Source: an uncultured Flavobacteriales bacterium (GTDB lineage: Bacteria > Bacteroidota > Bacteroidia > Flavobacteriales > JBLHRE01). Taken from it: 64,000 nucleotides of DNA. The notes under the pieces are model-generated. The model was not told the DNA's origin. It worked only from the letters and a program-made list of their open reading frames with translations, and ran no database searches. Location: contig CAKZPI010000029.1 of the NCBI GenBank assembly GCA_937139155.1, positions 1 to 64,000 of the forward strand, written 5' to 3'. Numbering within the stretch: position 1 is the stretch's first letter; each line of letters starts with the position of its first letter. The translations under genes were made by a program, and so were the position numbers. Shown piece by piece: positions 1 to 7,719 of the stretch.

Positions 1-100
1 TAGCTAGATATTTAAGTCGGTAACTTCAGCACCTAACTTCGGCTAAGTCATATAGATACAGAACTTAACTCGAAAGGGCGAAAAACAAATTGACTATGCG
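1..100 (+). repeat. Duplicated cassette end, copy 1
   Basis: These bases match 2405-2504 almost exactly (offset 2404), with only small differences near position 81-88. The first 23 bases are the last codons of a lipoprotein gene (reading ARYLSR then TAA) identical to the end of the gene at 1768-2427. The rest is the same downstream hairpin tract. Identity stops at ATGCG (96-100), which in the other copy is the start of a VOC-type pseudogene. The window therefore begins inside a second copy of the same gene cassette. Confidence 0.85.
30..92 (+). repeat. attC-like hairpin site, copy of 2434-2496
   Basis: It starts with CACCTAAC (30-37), which fits the integron attC 1L consensus RYYYAAC, followed by CTTCGGCTAAGT and a return arm. 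In this copy the return arm has decayed (GGGCGAA instead of GGCCGAAG), so the stem is weaker than in the second copy. Calling it attC-like is inference from geometry. Confidence 0.45.
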
Positions 101-144
101 GAAACTCTTGCCTGAAATTGACCGTCTCAACGCCTCCACAGGGG

Positions 145-171
145 GTGACTAGTGACTAGTGACTAGTGACT
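145..171. repeat. AGTGACT tandem repeat
   Basis: About four tandem units of the 7-mer AGTGACT, immediately before the larger direct repeat that starts at 166. The same 7-mer recurs at 365-377 and 7864-7876 and, inverted, at 40089-40150. Confidence 0.85.
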
Positions 172-333
172 GGATGTTCTGAAATTCAGCGTCTTGGCAG
201 TTAAAAGGTTCGAGGATTCTATCAACCCTAAACCCTCAACTATAAACTCAGACCGGAGCGTCAGAGGAATCGAGCTTAACAGGAACTAGGAATTAGGTAA
301 TAGGTAATAGGAATCTTCAACCTGCCAGAAATT
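166..333. repeat. Direct repeat, copy A
   Basis: It runs from GTGACTGGATGTTCTG to CCTGCCAGAAATT and recurs with few changes at 372-532. Copy A contains a short expansion of the AATTAGGTAATAGG words. Its 5' motif is also seen at 609-630 and 7864-7896. Confidence 0.85.
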
Positions 334-371
334 ACGGCATCAACAACTAAACAAGTCAGTAGGAGTGACTG

Positions 372-532
372 GTGACTGAATGTTTTGATATTCAGTGTCT
401 TGGCAGTTAAAAGGTTTGAGGATTCTATCAACCCTAAACCCTCAACTATAAATTCAGACCGGAGCGTCAGAGGAATCGAGCTTAACAGGAACTAGGTAAT
501 AGGTAATTGGAATCTTCAACCTGCCAGAAATT
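372..532. repeat. Direct repeat, copy B
   Basis: Second copy of the 166-333 repeat, about 206 bp downstream. It shares the block TCAGACCGGAGCGTCAGAGG and the end CCTGCCAGAAATT. Confidence 0.85.
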
Positions 533-834
533 CTTCGCCTAAGCGTCTCAACAACTAAACGACTCAACAATTTCCATCAACCATAAACCCTCAACCATAA
601 ACTCAGAAGTGACTGGATGTACTGAAATTGAGTGCATTAACACCTCAAGCACTAAACGTCTCAACGCCTCAACGACCTAAACTAAGCCGCCAAAGCCTGT
701 ATAACCTGGGTTCGGTGAAACCTATAGAGGAAAGCCAAGACAAATGAAAATTCCACCTAGAATAAGAATCAAAAAAATCTTAGTTTAACCCCTCATAACT
801 TCGGGATAAAAGTGATAGGGTTGCTTTTATTATC

Positions 835-844
835 TGTTGTGGGC
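835..844 (+). repeat. Cassette terminus TGTTGTGGGC
   Basis: This 10-mer is the exact reverse complement of GCCCACAACA at 1620-1629, and the two bracket the lipoprotein gene. Just upstream, at 803-820, is a look-alike of the left hairpin arm found at 1632-1649, suggesting a shortened attC-like site before the cassette. Confidence 0.6.
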
Positions 845-857
845 AATGCCGAAAAAA

Positions 858-1610
858 ATGAGAACACTAACGACAATACTGACAATAATCATTTTTACAA
901 GCTGTAATCAACAATCTAAGAATGACGAGCAGACTAAAACTCCTGTAAAAAAGGAAGTCGATGCTAAAACCCAAACAATTCAGACTGAATTTGGTGGTAA
1001 TTGGGTTAATAAAAAGTATGTTGACAAACTTTTAAAGACAAAATCACCCAAAGAATCTCAAGACATTGCACCTATGACAATGCTGATGTTACCTAAGCAA
1101 ACTAATCAACTAGCCACTATTATTTGGGGATTTCATGAAGGCACAAGTGGGACGGTAAAAGAACTAAACGGAAAATTTGGAATACAATCGGGGACAGATG
1201 CTCAATTTGAACTGACCTTTAAGATTGAAAATAATCTATTGAAAACCGAAAAAGACGAGTTTGTTAGAATTCAAGAAAGCACAGACCCCAACAATGATGA
1301 TATCGTGGAACAGCTGTTGTTTAAGGGCAAATACGAACTTGACGGACAAGAAGTTGAATTTACACATGACGGAAGAGTTTTAGGTCTTGATAGTATTACC
1401 TATTATACGGTACTGATTGACTATTATGATGCAGGAATGCAAGTTGACCAATTAAGATTAGGAAAAGACTTTGAAAATAGTAGTCTTTACGGATTCGAAT
1501 TCGACCAGAACACATTGAAAATTTATCAACTTGACTGCGTAACGCGAGAAGATGATTATTGCGTTGTTGTTCAAAATGGACAAGAAATATTTAAAATGAT
1601 AAGAAAATAA
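858..1610 (+). CDS. Putative lipoprotein, cassette-borne
   Basis: I do not recognise a family. From the ATG at 858 the protein is 250 aa and starts with a lipoprotein signal: a hydrophobic stretch followed by the lipobox FTSC, with Cys at about residue 16. An ATG at 846 would add four residues and make a worse signal. The mature part is acidic and beta-rich looking, without visible catalytic motifs. The gene lies between TGTTGTGGGC (835-844) and its exact reverse complement GCCCACAACA (1620-1629), and a long hairpin follows. That is the layout of an integron cassette. It probably sits in a membrane facing the periplasm or cell surface; function unknown. Confidence 0.7.
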   Translation: MRTLTTILTIIIFTSCNQQSKNDEQTKTPVKKEVDAKTQTIQTEFGGNWVNKKYVDKLLKTKSPKESQDIAPMTMLMLPKQTNQLATIIWGFHEGTSGTVKELNGKFGIQSGTDAQFELTFKIENNLLKTEKDEFVRIQESTDPNNDDIVEQLLFKGKYELDGQEVEFTHDGRVLGLDSITYYTVLIDYYDAGMQVDQLRLGKDFENSSLYGFEFDQNTLKIYQLDCVTREDDYCVVVQNGQEIFKMIRK

Positions 1611-1619
1611 AAAGCACAT

Positions 1620-1754
1620 GCCCACAACAATGGGTATAAAACATAGGGCGGACAGTGGTTTCCGCAAGTTTCGGGTTCTTATCAAGCTTTGTCTCGGTGG
1701 ACAAGTTCGCAGCTCCGAAATGCCCTAAGTTTCATACCCGAGACCGTTAGGTGG
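1620..1754 (+). repeat. attC-like site between two cassettes
   Basis: Outer ends are GCCCACAAC (1620-1628) and GTTAGGTGG (1746-1754); the latter fits the attC 1R consensus GTTRRRY. Inner arms GGGTATAAAACATAGGGC (1632-1649) and GCCCTAAGTTTCATACCC (1722-1739) pair over 16 of 18 positions. Total length of about 135 bp is within the range known for attC sites. The GTTAGGT end is complementary to ACCTAAC after the next gene, as expected when neighbouring cassettes meet at an attC. Confidence 0.6.
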
Positions 1755-1767
1755 AAAAGAAAAAAAC

Positions 1768-2427
1768 ATGAAAAATATAGCATCCATTTTAATTTTAATG
1801 ACCTTCATTTTTAGCTGCTCGAAAACACCCGAATCGACGCTAAACTTAAATACCCCGGTTATTTCGAAGTTCTTTGATTCCCGCGAAATTAATGAGTTAG
1901 AGAAAATTGTGCGATTCACCGATAGTCTGGTAATTGCCTCAACAGGAATTGTGAATATTGATTCTGCTTATCATTTTTACTTGGACTCTATTTTTGAGGA
2001 ACATTATGAGTTAGGGAATCCTGACGCACTTGGACTTAATCACTCATTAAAAGTGAACCTTTTGTCAATGATTGATTCAAATTTGATAGAAAAAATCTGG
2101 CTTAAACCGGCTCCTCCAAGCATGGTAATGACGAATGACACAGTGCTTTATGCTCCGGAAGGGTATCCATCATTAGACTTAAATAATCTAGGTTCCTATG
2201 CAAGGCTAATTGAAGAGTTGGGCAAAAGTGATTCAATTTTTCACCGTATAAACGACCATTTAACCAGTACAGGGGGGCTTGGTCCATTAGTTATTGGAAA
2301 CTATCCATTACAATGGCATAATAAACATAATTTTAACGTAGCAGAGAATCGGCTTTGGGTTGCCATTTTTATACTGACATTAGAAGAATCAGTTGAAACC
2401 AAGGTAGCTAGATATTTAAGTCGGTAA
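1768..2427 (+). CDS. Putative lipoprotein, cassette-borne
   Basis: 219-aa protein with a lipoprotein signal peptide (hydrophobic residues 4-14, lipobox IFSC with Cys17). I do not recognise the family and see no catalytic motif. The C-terminal third is rich in aromatic residues. The gene starts 13 bases after GTTAGGTG (1746-1753), and its stop is followed within 15 bases by the exact complement CACCTAAC (2434-2441), so the whole unit looks like one cassette. Its last codons and the following tract are repeated at the window start, so at least two copies of this cassette end exist here. Likely envelope-anchored; role unknown. Confidence 0.7.
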   Translation: MKNIASILILMTFIFSCSKTPESTLNLNTPVISKFFDSREINELEKIVRFTDSLVIASTGIVNIDSAYHFYLDSIFEEHYELGNPDALGLNHSLKVNLLSMIDSNLIEKIWLKPAPPSMVMTNDTVLYAPEGYPSLDLNNLGSYARLIEELGKSDSIFHRINDHLTSTGGLGPLVIGNYPLQWHNKHNFNVAENRLWVAIFILTLEESVETKVARYLSR

Positions 2428-2504
2428 CTTCAGCACCTAACTTCGGCTAAGTCATATAGATACAGAACTTAACTCGAAAGGCCGAAGAACAAATTGACTA
2501 TGCG
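2405..2504 (+). repeat. Duplicated cassette end, copy 2
   Basis: Counterpart of positions 1-100. It covers the last eight codons of the lipoprotein gene, the attC-like hairpin and the first bases (ATGCG) of the VOC pseudogene. Confidence 0.85.
2434..2496 (+). repeat. attC-like hairpin site
   Basis: CACCTAAC (2434-2441) is the exact complement of GTTAGGTG at the start of the cassette. Inner arms CTTCGGC and GCCGAAG pair, and inside them TAAGT pairs with ACTTA, leaving unpaired bases on one side as in attC folds. No clear GTTRRRY is seen at the right end, so the site is either degenerate or only attC-like. Confidence 0.5.
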
Positions 2505-2754
2505 AAGAATAGTTCCAAATATATATTCAAACAACATAGAGAAAAGTAAGCAATGCTATTCTGAATTCTTAGGAATGGAATTGGCTACGGATATAAATTG
2601 AATATTAACTTATGTGTCTAAAGAAAATTAAACAGCGCAAATATCAATTTTGGACAACGGTAAAAACGAAACTTTAGATAACTCGGGAGTATTTTTATCC
2701 ATTGAAGTTTCAGATAGTGTGCAGTCGGTCGAGATTGGTGGATCGGGTGCCTAA
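2500..2754 (+). pseudogene. VOC/glyoxalase-family protein, broken
   Basis: Translation from ATG 2500 gives an N-terminus with VPNIYSNNIEKSKQCYSEFLGM, the usual opening of VOC-superfamily (glyoxalase/bleomycin-resistance-like) proteins, but it hits TGA after MELATDIN and TAA after YVSKEN. Reading through, the frame continues with TAQISILDNGK and VFLSIEVSD, again family-like, and ends at 2754, well short of a full domain. Two internal stops plus truncation mark it as decayed. The first stop probably replaces a Trp codon. Confidence 0.75.
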
Positions 2755-2806
2755 ACTAGATTTCAATAACTAATAAAATAACAATTAACTTACCAACCCT
2801 ATAGTG

Positions 2807-3394
2807 ATGAAAAATTTTCTAGTGCTTTTTACTATAACTTGTTTAAGCTTGTCCTGTTCAAAATCACATAAATCTGTTTCTGATCCTGGAGAGTTGGGGG
2901 CGTTAGTTTTCGAGATTATCGGACAAATTAATGAGTTGACCGAAGAAGAGTATCTTCAGTATTTCCTTGAACCAGAGGTGGTTTTTGAATTGAAGCATTA
3001 CGTCAAATTTGACTCTTTACGCGAGATGAAATCTCTACAAGAAAAGAAAGATGAAAAGAATTGGAAAAATGAATTAGAAGATTACGTAATTGGCAGGAAT
3101 GAAGCTTACCTTGATCAACGCAGGCGAATAAAATCATTTTCAGGTAGCCGAGGACTGATTTCAAGTGAAACACAATATGTTGGTTTCACAAAATACAAGG
3201 GAGACTATCCTAATAATGGATATAATTCATGTTCCTCGTGTAAAGACCCAGAAGATGGAAAGCATCGTGTTTATGGTTGGGTATATTTTAAAAATGAAAA
3301 CACGGTTTTTTCAGTAATATACGAGGCCTACCCATATAAGGGGGAATATTACCTTCTGAGCTTAAGTCGACCCCATGATTATGGCGAAAACTAA
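2807..3394 (+). CDS. Putative lipoprotein
   Basis: 195 aa from ATG 2807; a GTG one codon earlier is possible. The N-terminus is a lipoprotein signal ending in lipobox SLSC. The mature part has an acidic helical segment, then a short CSSCKD motif and an aromatic-rich C-terminus (VYGWVYFKNENTVFSVIYEAYPY). No family recognised. It stands alone between the VOC pseudogene and a minus-strand WD40 gene, and is A+T-rich like the rest of this accessory tract. It may be another former cassette gene, but no matched termini were found around it. Confidence 0.65.
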   Translation: MKNFLVLFTITCLSLSCSKSHKSVSDPGELGALVFEIIGQINELTEEEYLQYFLEPEVVFELKHYVKFDSLREMKSLQEKKDEKNWKNELEDYVIGRNEAYLDQRRRIKSFSGSRGLISSETQYVGFTKYKGDYPNNGYNSCSSCKDPEDGKHRVYGWVYFKNENTVFSVIYEAYPYKGEYYLLSLSRPHDYGEN

Positions 3395-3595
3395 TTGATA
3401 ATTTATTTTTTCAAAAGGTTACAAAAGACTTTATAGATACATTAATGTTTCCTCGTGCATTACATACTCCTGTATGAGCTGATAAACTATAAAAGTAAAA
3501 CCATAACTAACCAAAATAAATTTATACGATTTAAAAAGGAGTGGTTTTCACATATGGTTATTAAATAAATTACCCTCTTTTAATAGGTAAAAGGT

Positions 3596-4588
3596 TTAAT
3601 CCCAGTATTTTAGTTTTGCGTCTTTACCGCCTGTAACAAAGGTGTAAACAAGTGAGATAAACTCAATCGAGCTAACATTGCCCTTATGCTCATTTGTTAA
3701 TTGAAAAACTTCTTCTCCTTTTCTGATACTCCAAATTCTTGCTGTTTGATCTTGGCTTGAAGAACCTAATTTTATATCATCTGCACTGAAACATAACGAT
3801 TCAATATTTTTGAAATGGCCCTTAAGAATTGTTTTGTCAGTAAGTTCTGAGTTCATCAAAATAATATCTCCTTTATAGGTGCCTATTGCCAATAATGAAT
3901 GATCATTGTTATATTTTATACAATCTCCAGTCTTCAACGGCAAACTTTTAATGATGCTCCAAGAATTAAGTGACCATACTTGAATTCCGTCGGAACATAA
4001 AAAATAAGCATCATTTGTTGTTGGGTTATATTCAAAATCATTAATTGTAGATTTTAAGTTAAGCTCCTTAATTAGTCTCCCCTTTAAACTGTAAACCATT
4101 ACTCTTTGTTGAAATCCATTAATGGCTATTATTCTTTTATTGGTATTGTCAAACATGGCTTTATGTACGTAGTGATTTGTGCTGATGCGAAGTGTTTCCT
4201 TGCCAGTCTCTAGGTTCCAAACGATTATTTCTCCAGCCCTATCAGCGGACAACAGAAGCTTTGAGTCCGAAGTGAAAGCAAGAGTTTCCACCGAGCTTTT
4301 GTGACCATATAACTTGTGTTTTGTTTCAAACTTTAATGAACCCAAAATTGTGATAGGAAAATCCATCTCTTGATCGGGTATTGAAAGTGGGTGTGGTGTT
4401 TCAACGCCAACAGCGATATCAATAAAGTTTGGGCTTAATTTAATATTACTAATAGGAAGGCCCATTTCTATTTCCCTTTCTAGTTTACCTAAAATCTTGC
4501 TTGGTAAAGGGTAGGTTAGGCGTAAAATGCTAACAATTCCAATGAATACTATTGCATAAATTATGTTTACTTTATTCTTCCTTTTCAT
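3596..4588 (-). CDS. Membrane-anchored WD40-repeat protein
   Basis: 330 aa. An N-terminal hydrophobic segment (about residues 8-25) likely anchors it in the membrane. From about residue 90 there are WD40-type beta-propeller repeats, seen in phrases such as HKSSVETLAFTSDSKLLLSADRAGEIIVWNLETGKE, split over several blades, then LCFSADDIKLGSSSQDQTARIWS and a final GGKDAKLKYWD. Four or five recognisable blades are present, fewer than the seven of a full propeller, so some are degenerate. WD40 propellers are protein-binding platforms; no enzymatic domain is attached. Convergent with the upstream lipoprotein gene; its own promoter would lie in 4589-4870. Confidence 0.8.
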   Translation of the reverse strand: MKRKNKVNIIYAIVFIGIVSILRLTYPLPSKILGKLEREIEMGLPISNIKLSPNFIDIAVGVETPHPLSIPDQEMDFPITILGSLKFETKHKLYGHKSSVETLAFTSDSKLLLSADRAGEIIVWNLETGKETLRISTNHYVHKAMFDNTNKRIIAINGFQQRVMVYSLKGRLIKELNLKSTINDFEYNPTTNDAYFLCSDGIQVWSLNSWSIIKSLPLKTGDCIKYNNDHSLLAIGTYKGDIILMNSELTDKTILKGHFKNIESLCFSADDIKLGSSSQDQTARIWSIRKGEEVFQLTNEHKGNVSSIEFISLVYTFVTGGKDAKLKYWD

Positions 4589-4739
4589 GGTACATAGATT
4601 ATATCACAACTGGCGAAGATAAATTTTTAAAATTAAAAAGGTGTAATAACCTGTCGGCTGTATTTCGTCAATGTTAAGTTCAAAGTTATTCATTGATGAG
4701 GCAAATATTTGTAGAAAAGGACTATTTTTGAGCAAAAAT

Positions 4740-4747
4740 TATATTTG
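4740..4747 (+). promoter_or_regulatory. Possible -7 box TATATTTG
   Basis: It matches the Bacteroidota -7 consensus TAnnTTTG and lies about 125 bases before the sce7726-like gene. No well-spaced -33 TTG was found, so this is only a candidate start for the three-gene operon. Confidence 0.3.
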
Positions 4748-4762
4748 AACAAATGTCTTATA

Positions 4763-4839
4763 ATCAACATTTTAAATTGATGCTAGTCCGAGTGCTATAC
4801 ATAGCCGAAGAAACTATTGACCGTAAATGAAATGTTGAT
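4763..4839. promoter_or_regulatory. 10-bp inverted repeat upstream of the three-gene operon
   Basis: ATCAACATTT (4763-4772) and AAATGTTGAT (4830-4839) are exact reverse complements, 57 bases apart, between the candidate promoter and the first start codon. They could form a leader hairpin or be two operator half sites. No regulator gene is adjacent. Confidence 0.35.
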
Positions 4840-4873
4840 TTGATACCAAATTAGGGTATTTTAACCTTGACCC

Positions 4874-5779
4874 ATGAGACCCGATAGAACTGTCAGTCCA
4901 AAACAATTGCGAGATTATTCCTCCTTGTTCTCTAGGGGCGCTGTTAAAGAATGGATGAAGGGCAACTTAACATCCATTGATTTCAAGATTAAGAGATATG
5001 ATGAAAACTGGTATTCAAGAACCAAAAGAACCTACATTGATTATCTAAAGTTTGTTTACTCTGTTTTGGAATATCAATATCAAAACGAATATATCCTCAA
5101 GAACTCATTTCTGAATGACTGGCTAATTATGGAGTTGGGTAAAAGTGATTCAGAACTCTACAGTGAATTTAGGATTGGCGGTGCAATTGCAGACTTGGTA
5201 ATGTTTAATGGTATTTCTAGAGCTTTTGAAATTAAAACTGAGCTTGATTCTGATAAGCGTCTTAATTCACAATTGGATCAATATCGAAAAGTATTCAATG
5301 AGATTTTTTTGATTGTCCCAGCTTCAAAGATTGAAGAGTATGAAACTTATGATAGCAGAATAGGCATCATTAGCTTTGATATTTTGAGCCCCAAAAGGTT
5401 TCAAGTAGTCCGATCAGCGGGCAGAAACACCCATATTGATGCCGAAGCACTGATGCATATTTTTCACACCAATGAATACAAAGAAATTGTGACTCACCAC
5501 TATGGTCAGTTACCGAAAGTCACCAGCTTTAACCAGTTTGAAGTATGTAAAGATTTAATAGCGAAAATTCCTCAGAATGAACTCAATCAACTTTTCATAA
5601 ATAAAATGAAGAGCCGTGCTGGTAATTATGGCTTATCAGCACGTTATTACAAGGAGTTTAATCAACTGAGTTTAGCATTGCGAATGAATATGAAAAATAG
5701 AAAACAACTATTTTCTATTTTAAAAACTCCTCTTAATGTTAATGTTATAGATTGTAATCATGTACTACCCACTACTTAG
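4874..5779 (+). CDS. sce7726 family protein, nuclease-like
   Basis: 301 aa. It resembles the sce7726 family, which usually lies next to sce7725-family genes. Around residues 105-130 is a PD-(D/E)XK-like core: GGAIADLVMFNG followed by AFEIKTELDS, giving the D...ExK pattern of nuclease folds, then DQYRKVFNEIFLIVP as in related restriction-type proteins. The C-terminal half is helical and unassigned. The gene overlaps the next one by 20 bases, so translation is probably coupled. Family membership is recognition from sequence style; nuclease activity is inferred. Confidence 0.75.
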   Translation: MRPDRTVSPKQLRDYSSLFSRGAVKEWMKGNLTSIDFKIKRYDENWYSRTKRTYIDYLKFVYSVLEYQYQNEYILKNSFLNDWLIMELGKSDSELYSEFRIGGAIADLVMFNGISRAFEIKTELDSDKRLNSQLDQYRKVFNEIFLIVPASKIEEYETYDSRIGIISFDILSPKRFQVVRSAGRNTHIDAEALMHIFHTNEYKEIVTHHYGQLPKVTSFNQFEVCKDLIAKIPQNELNQLFINKMKSRAGNYGLSARYYKEFNQLSLALRMNMKNRKQLFSILKTPLNVNVIDCNHVLPTT

Positions 5780-6698
5780 AGCCCGTCAATTCGAATTAAT
5801 TACAATTCGCGAGTTGGTAGCTGAAAATGCTATTCAAGACGTCGTTACCCCAATTTTTGAACCAGTAAAGGAAACGCATAATAACCTTGAAATCGCATTC
5901 AATATATTTCAGCAAGGTACCCAATCCGCCTATCTGATTTTGAATCCTAGCATTGGAGAAATGGCAGGAGATGGAACACATTATCTGGACTACTTACTTT
6001 CTAAGGAATCGGGAACATACCTACCAGCCTTTAGATATGGAGGTAATGGGGATTACATTCAACAAATAATTAAAAATAACAATCTAGAGGACTGTATGAT
6101 CATTTGTCAAAATGATGTGAATGCAAACAGTGCAGATTTCAATCTTGTAGCAGAACTAACACAAGTAACTGCCTTTAATGTCGAAGATCCAGGTAGAAAT
6201 CGAAGATTGAGCCGATACATCAACTCTTTAAATAAAACATTCATTAGACTGGATGACCCTTTTGAAAAGCAAACTAGAAATAGTGAATTTCTAACCATTC
6301 CAGGGCACTTATTCTCAGAAGAACATTTGTATTTTGACACGGAGGATAACTTCAATGGGTTTTCTGATTATACGGTCCTACCAAGTGAATATATTGAGGG
6401 AGGAAGTACACCAAGAGCAGTAGTAATTCACCTTACTTACTTGCACGATCAAGATGAAATTTGGATTAGACACTTCACCTCTGATACGAATCACTCTATC
6501 GCCAACGTCCAAGGAAAATTTGCAGAAGCAGCTGCAAAAGCTGTCATCTTTTGTCGAGCTAACGGACTTTCGAATTCAGCTCTTGAGGAACTGTTTGACC
6601 ATTTCGATACACAGCATTACCCAGGACTTGGTACTGTAAAGAAGATTGCCATGAAGAATCACATTCTTGTTGTTGCAGGATATTTAAGAAACAGATAA
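5760..6698 (+). CDS. sce7725 family / beta-protein-like protein
   Basis: 312 aa. The opening YYPLLRARQFELITIREL and the run VTPIFEPVKE are typical of the sce7725/beta-protein family, of unknown biochemical function, often found beside sce7726 genes. There is no signal peptide or membrane segment, so it should be cytosolic. It contains the phrase EDPGRNRRLSRY and ends in AMKNHILVVAGYLRNR. It starts inside the upstream gene and ends one base before the RES gene, so all three are one operon. I see no known catalytic motif; a substrate-recognition or immunity role is speculation. Confidence 0.75.
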   Translation: MYYPLLRARQFELITIRELVAENAIQDVVTPIFEPVKETHNNLEIAFNIFQQGTQSAYLILNPSIGEMAGDGTHYLDYLLSKESGTYLPAFRYGGNGDYIQQIIKNNNLEDCMIICQNDVNANSADFNLVAELTQVTAFNVEDPGRNRRLSRYINSLNKTFIRLDDPFEKQTRNSEFLTIPGHLFSEEHLYFDTEDNFNGFSDYTVLPSEYIEGGSTPRAVVIHLTYLHDQDEIWIRHFTSDTNHSIANVQGKFAEAAAKAVIFCRANGLSNSALEELFDHFDTQHYPGLGTVKKIAMKNHILVVAGYLRNR

Positions 6699-6699
6699 T

Positions 6700-7719
6700 A
6701 TGCTCGTCTGTAAAAATTGTTTCTCAGATAAGGAGTTAAGAGCATTGATCGAATCTTTAGGTAAATCAAGTGACTGTGACGTTTGTGACTCAAAGAATAG
6801 TCCCGTTATTGAACTTACCGAGCTTCTTGATTTCTTTCAAGAATTCCTTGAAAATTTCAGTAGAAGTGAAAATGGCGTCTCATTGATGTCTAAAATACAA
6901 GAGAGCTGGAGTTTCTTTTCATCTCTTGATGCTGCCTCAAAAATTCTTAACGGTGTAATTGGGCAAATTAACACCGAGATTGAAAACTCAAATGATCTTG
7001 TTAATTATAACGGTGAGATAACTTCAAATTATTCCTACTGGAATGAACTCAAAGAGATATTGAAAACCGAAAGAAGATTCATACCTGATATTGAAACAAT
7101 CAAGGATTTGGGTTGGGATGGTTTTTTTAATACGCAATATGAATTGACTCCAGATGTGAAGCTTTATCGAGCACGTGTTCATCACAAAAGTGGAATTAAT
7201 GCCTACAATACTTTAGAAATGATGTGCCCCCCGCCTTCATTGACTAAAGGAGGAAGAGCAAACCCTACGGGAATACCTTTCTTGTATTTGAGTGATAATC
7301 CAGACACGGTGCTTTATGAAGTCAGGGCGTCTTACTTAGATGAATTAAGCATAGGAGAATTCCGCCTTATAAGCGAAAAAAATGCCATAAGAATTGTTGA
7401 CTTTACAGAGGACACCCCACTTTTTCAGCCAGACCAAAAAATTGAAACTACAATTAAATCAAGGTTATTAAGAGATCTTATTAGCAGAGACCTCTCGAAA
7501 CCTATGAGGAGATATGATACGGAAGTGGACTATATTCCTACTCAGTTTATATGCGAATTCATAAAAACCTTTACTGGAGCAAGTGGAATTAGATTTAGTA
7601 GTTCATTGCACCCACCAGGGAACAACGTTGTGATTTTTGACCAGGACATCATGGAATGTGTTAAGGTGAAATTAAAAAAGGTAAATCTAGTGAGTCTTGG
7701 ATCGACATACCTTAAATAA
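6700..7719 (+). CDS. RES-domain protein with zinc-ribbon-like N-terminus
   Basis: 339 aa. The N-terminus has two CxxC pairs (CKNC at 4-7, CDVC at about 27-30) that could bind zinc, followed by a helical region (35-140). The C-terminal 160 residues look like a RES domain, the fold of NAD+-degrading toxins: LYRARVHH holds the conserved Arg, LSDNPDTVLYEVRA the Glu, and IRFSSSLHPPGNNVVIFD the Ser. No cognate Xre-type antitoxin is adjacent; instead it follows sce7726 and sce7725 genes. That suggests a toxin or effector held in check or activated by the partners. The RES assignment is fairly sure; the effector role is inference. Confidence 0.8.
   Translation: MLVCKNCFSDKELRALIESLGKSSDCDVCDSKNSPVIELTELLDFFQEFLENFSRSENGVSLMSKIQESWSFFSSLDAASKILNGVIGQINTEIENSNDLVNYNGEITSNYSYWNELKEILKTERRFIPDIETIKDLGWDGFFNTQYELTPDVKLYRARVHHKSGINAYNTLEMMCPPPSLTKGGRANPTGIPFLYLSDNPDTVLYEVRASYLDELSIGEFRLISEKNAIRIVDFTEDTPLFQPDQKIETTIKSRLLRDLISRDLSKPMRRYDTEVDYIPTQFICEFIKTFTGASGIRFSSSLHPPGNNVVIFDQDIMECVKVKLKKVNLVSLGSTYLK

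Larger units (their letters stand above)
101..834. other. Non-coding repeat-rich stretch
   Basis: No convincing gene is present. The stretch holds a short AGTGACT tandem repeat, a 160-bp direct repeat (166-333 and 372-532) and many short recurring words such as CAACGCCTCAAC, AACCCTCAACTATAAA and TAGGTAATAGG. Base order looks like decayed repeated DNA. Similar words recur near 7860-8050, 32050-32250 and 40090-40150. Confidence 0.75.

Noticed and set aside
145..532. Possible CRISPR array from the AGTGACT and 206-bp spaced repeats
   Set aside because: Repeat units are either 7 bp or about 160 bp, without regular spacers and with no cas genes nearby.
2500..2754. Stop-codon readthrough or selenocysteine in the VOC frame
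   Set aside because: There is also a TAA and the domain is truncated; simple decay explains it.
3395..3595. Cassette termini around the lipoprotein gene at 2807
   Set aside because: No matched complementary termini or attC-like hairpin could be found around it, unlike the two genes before it.
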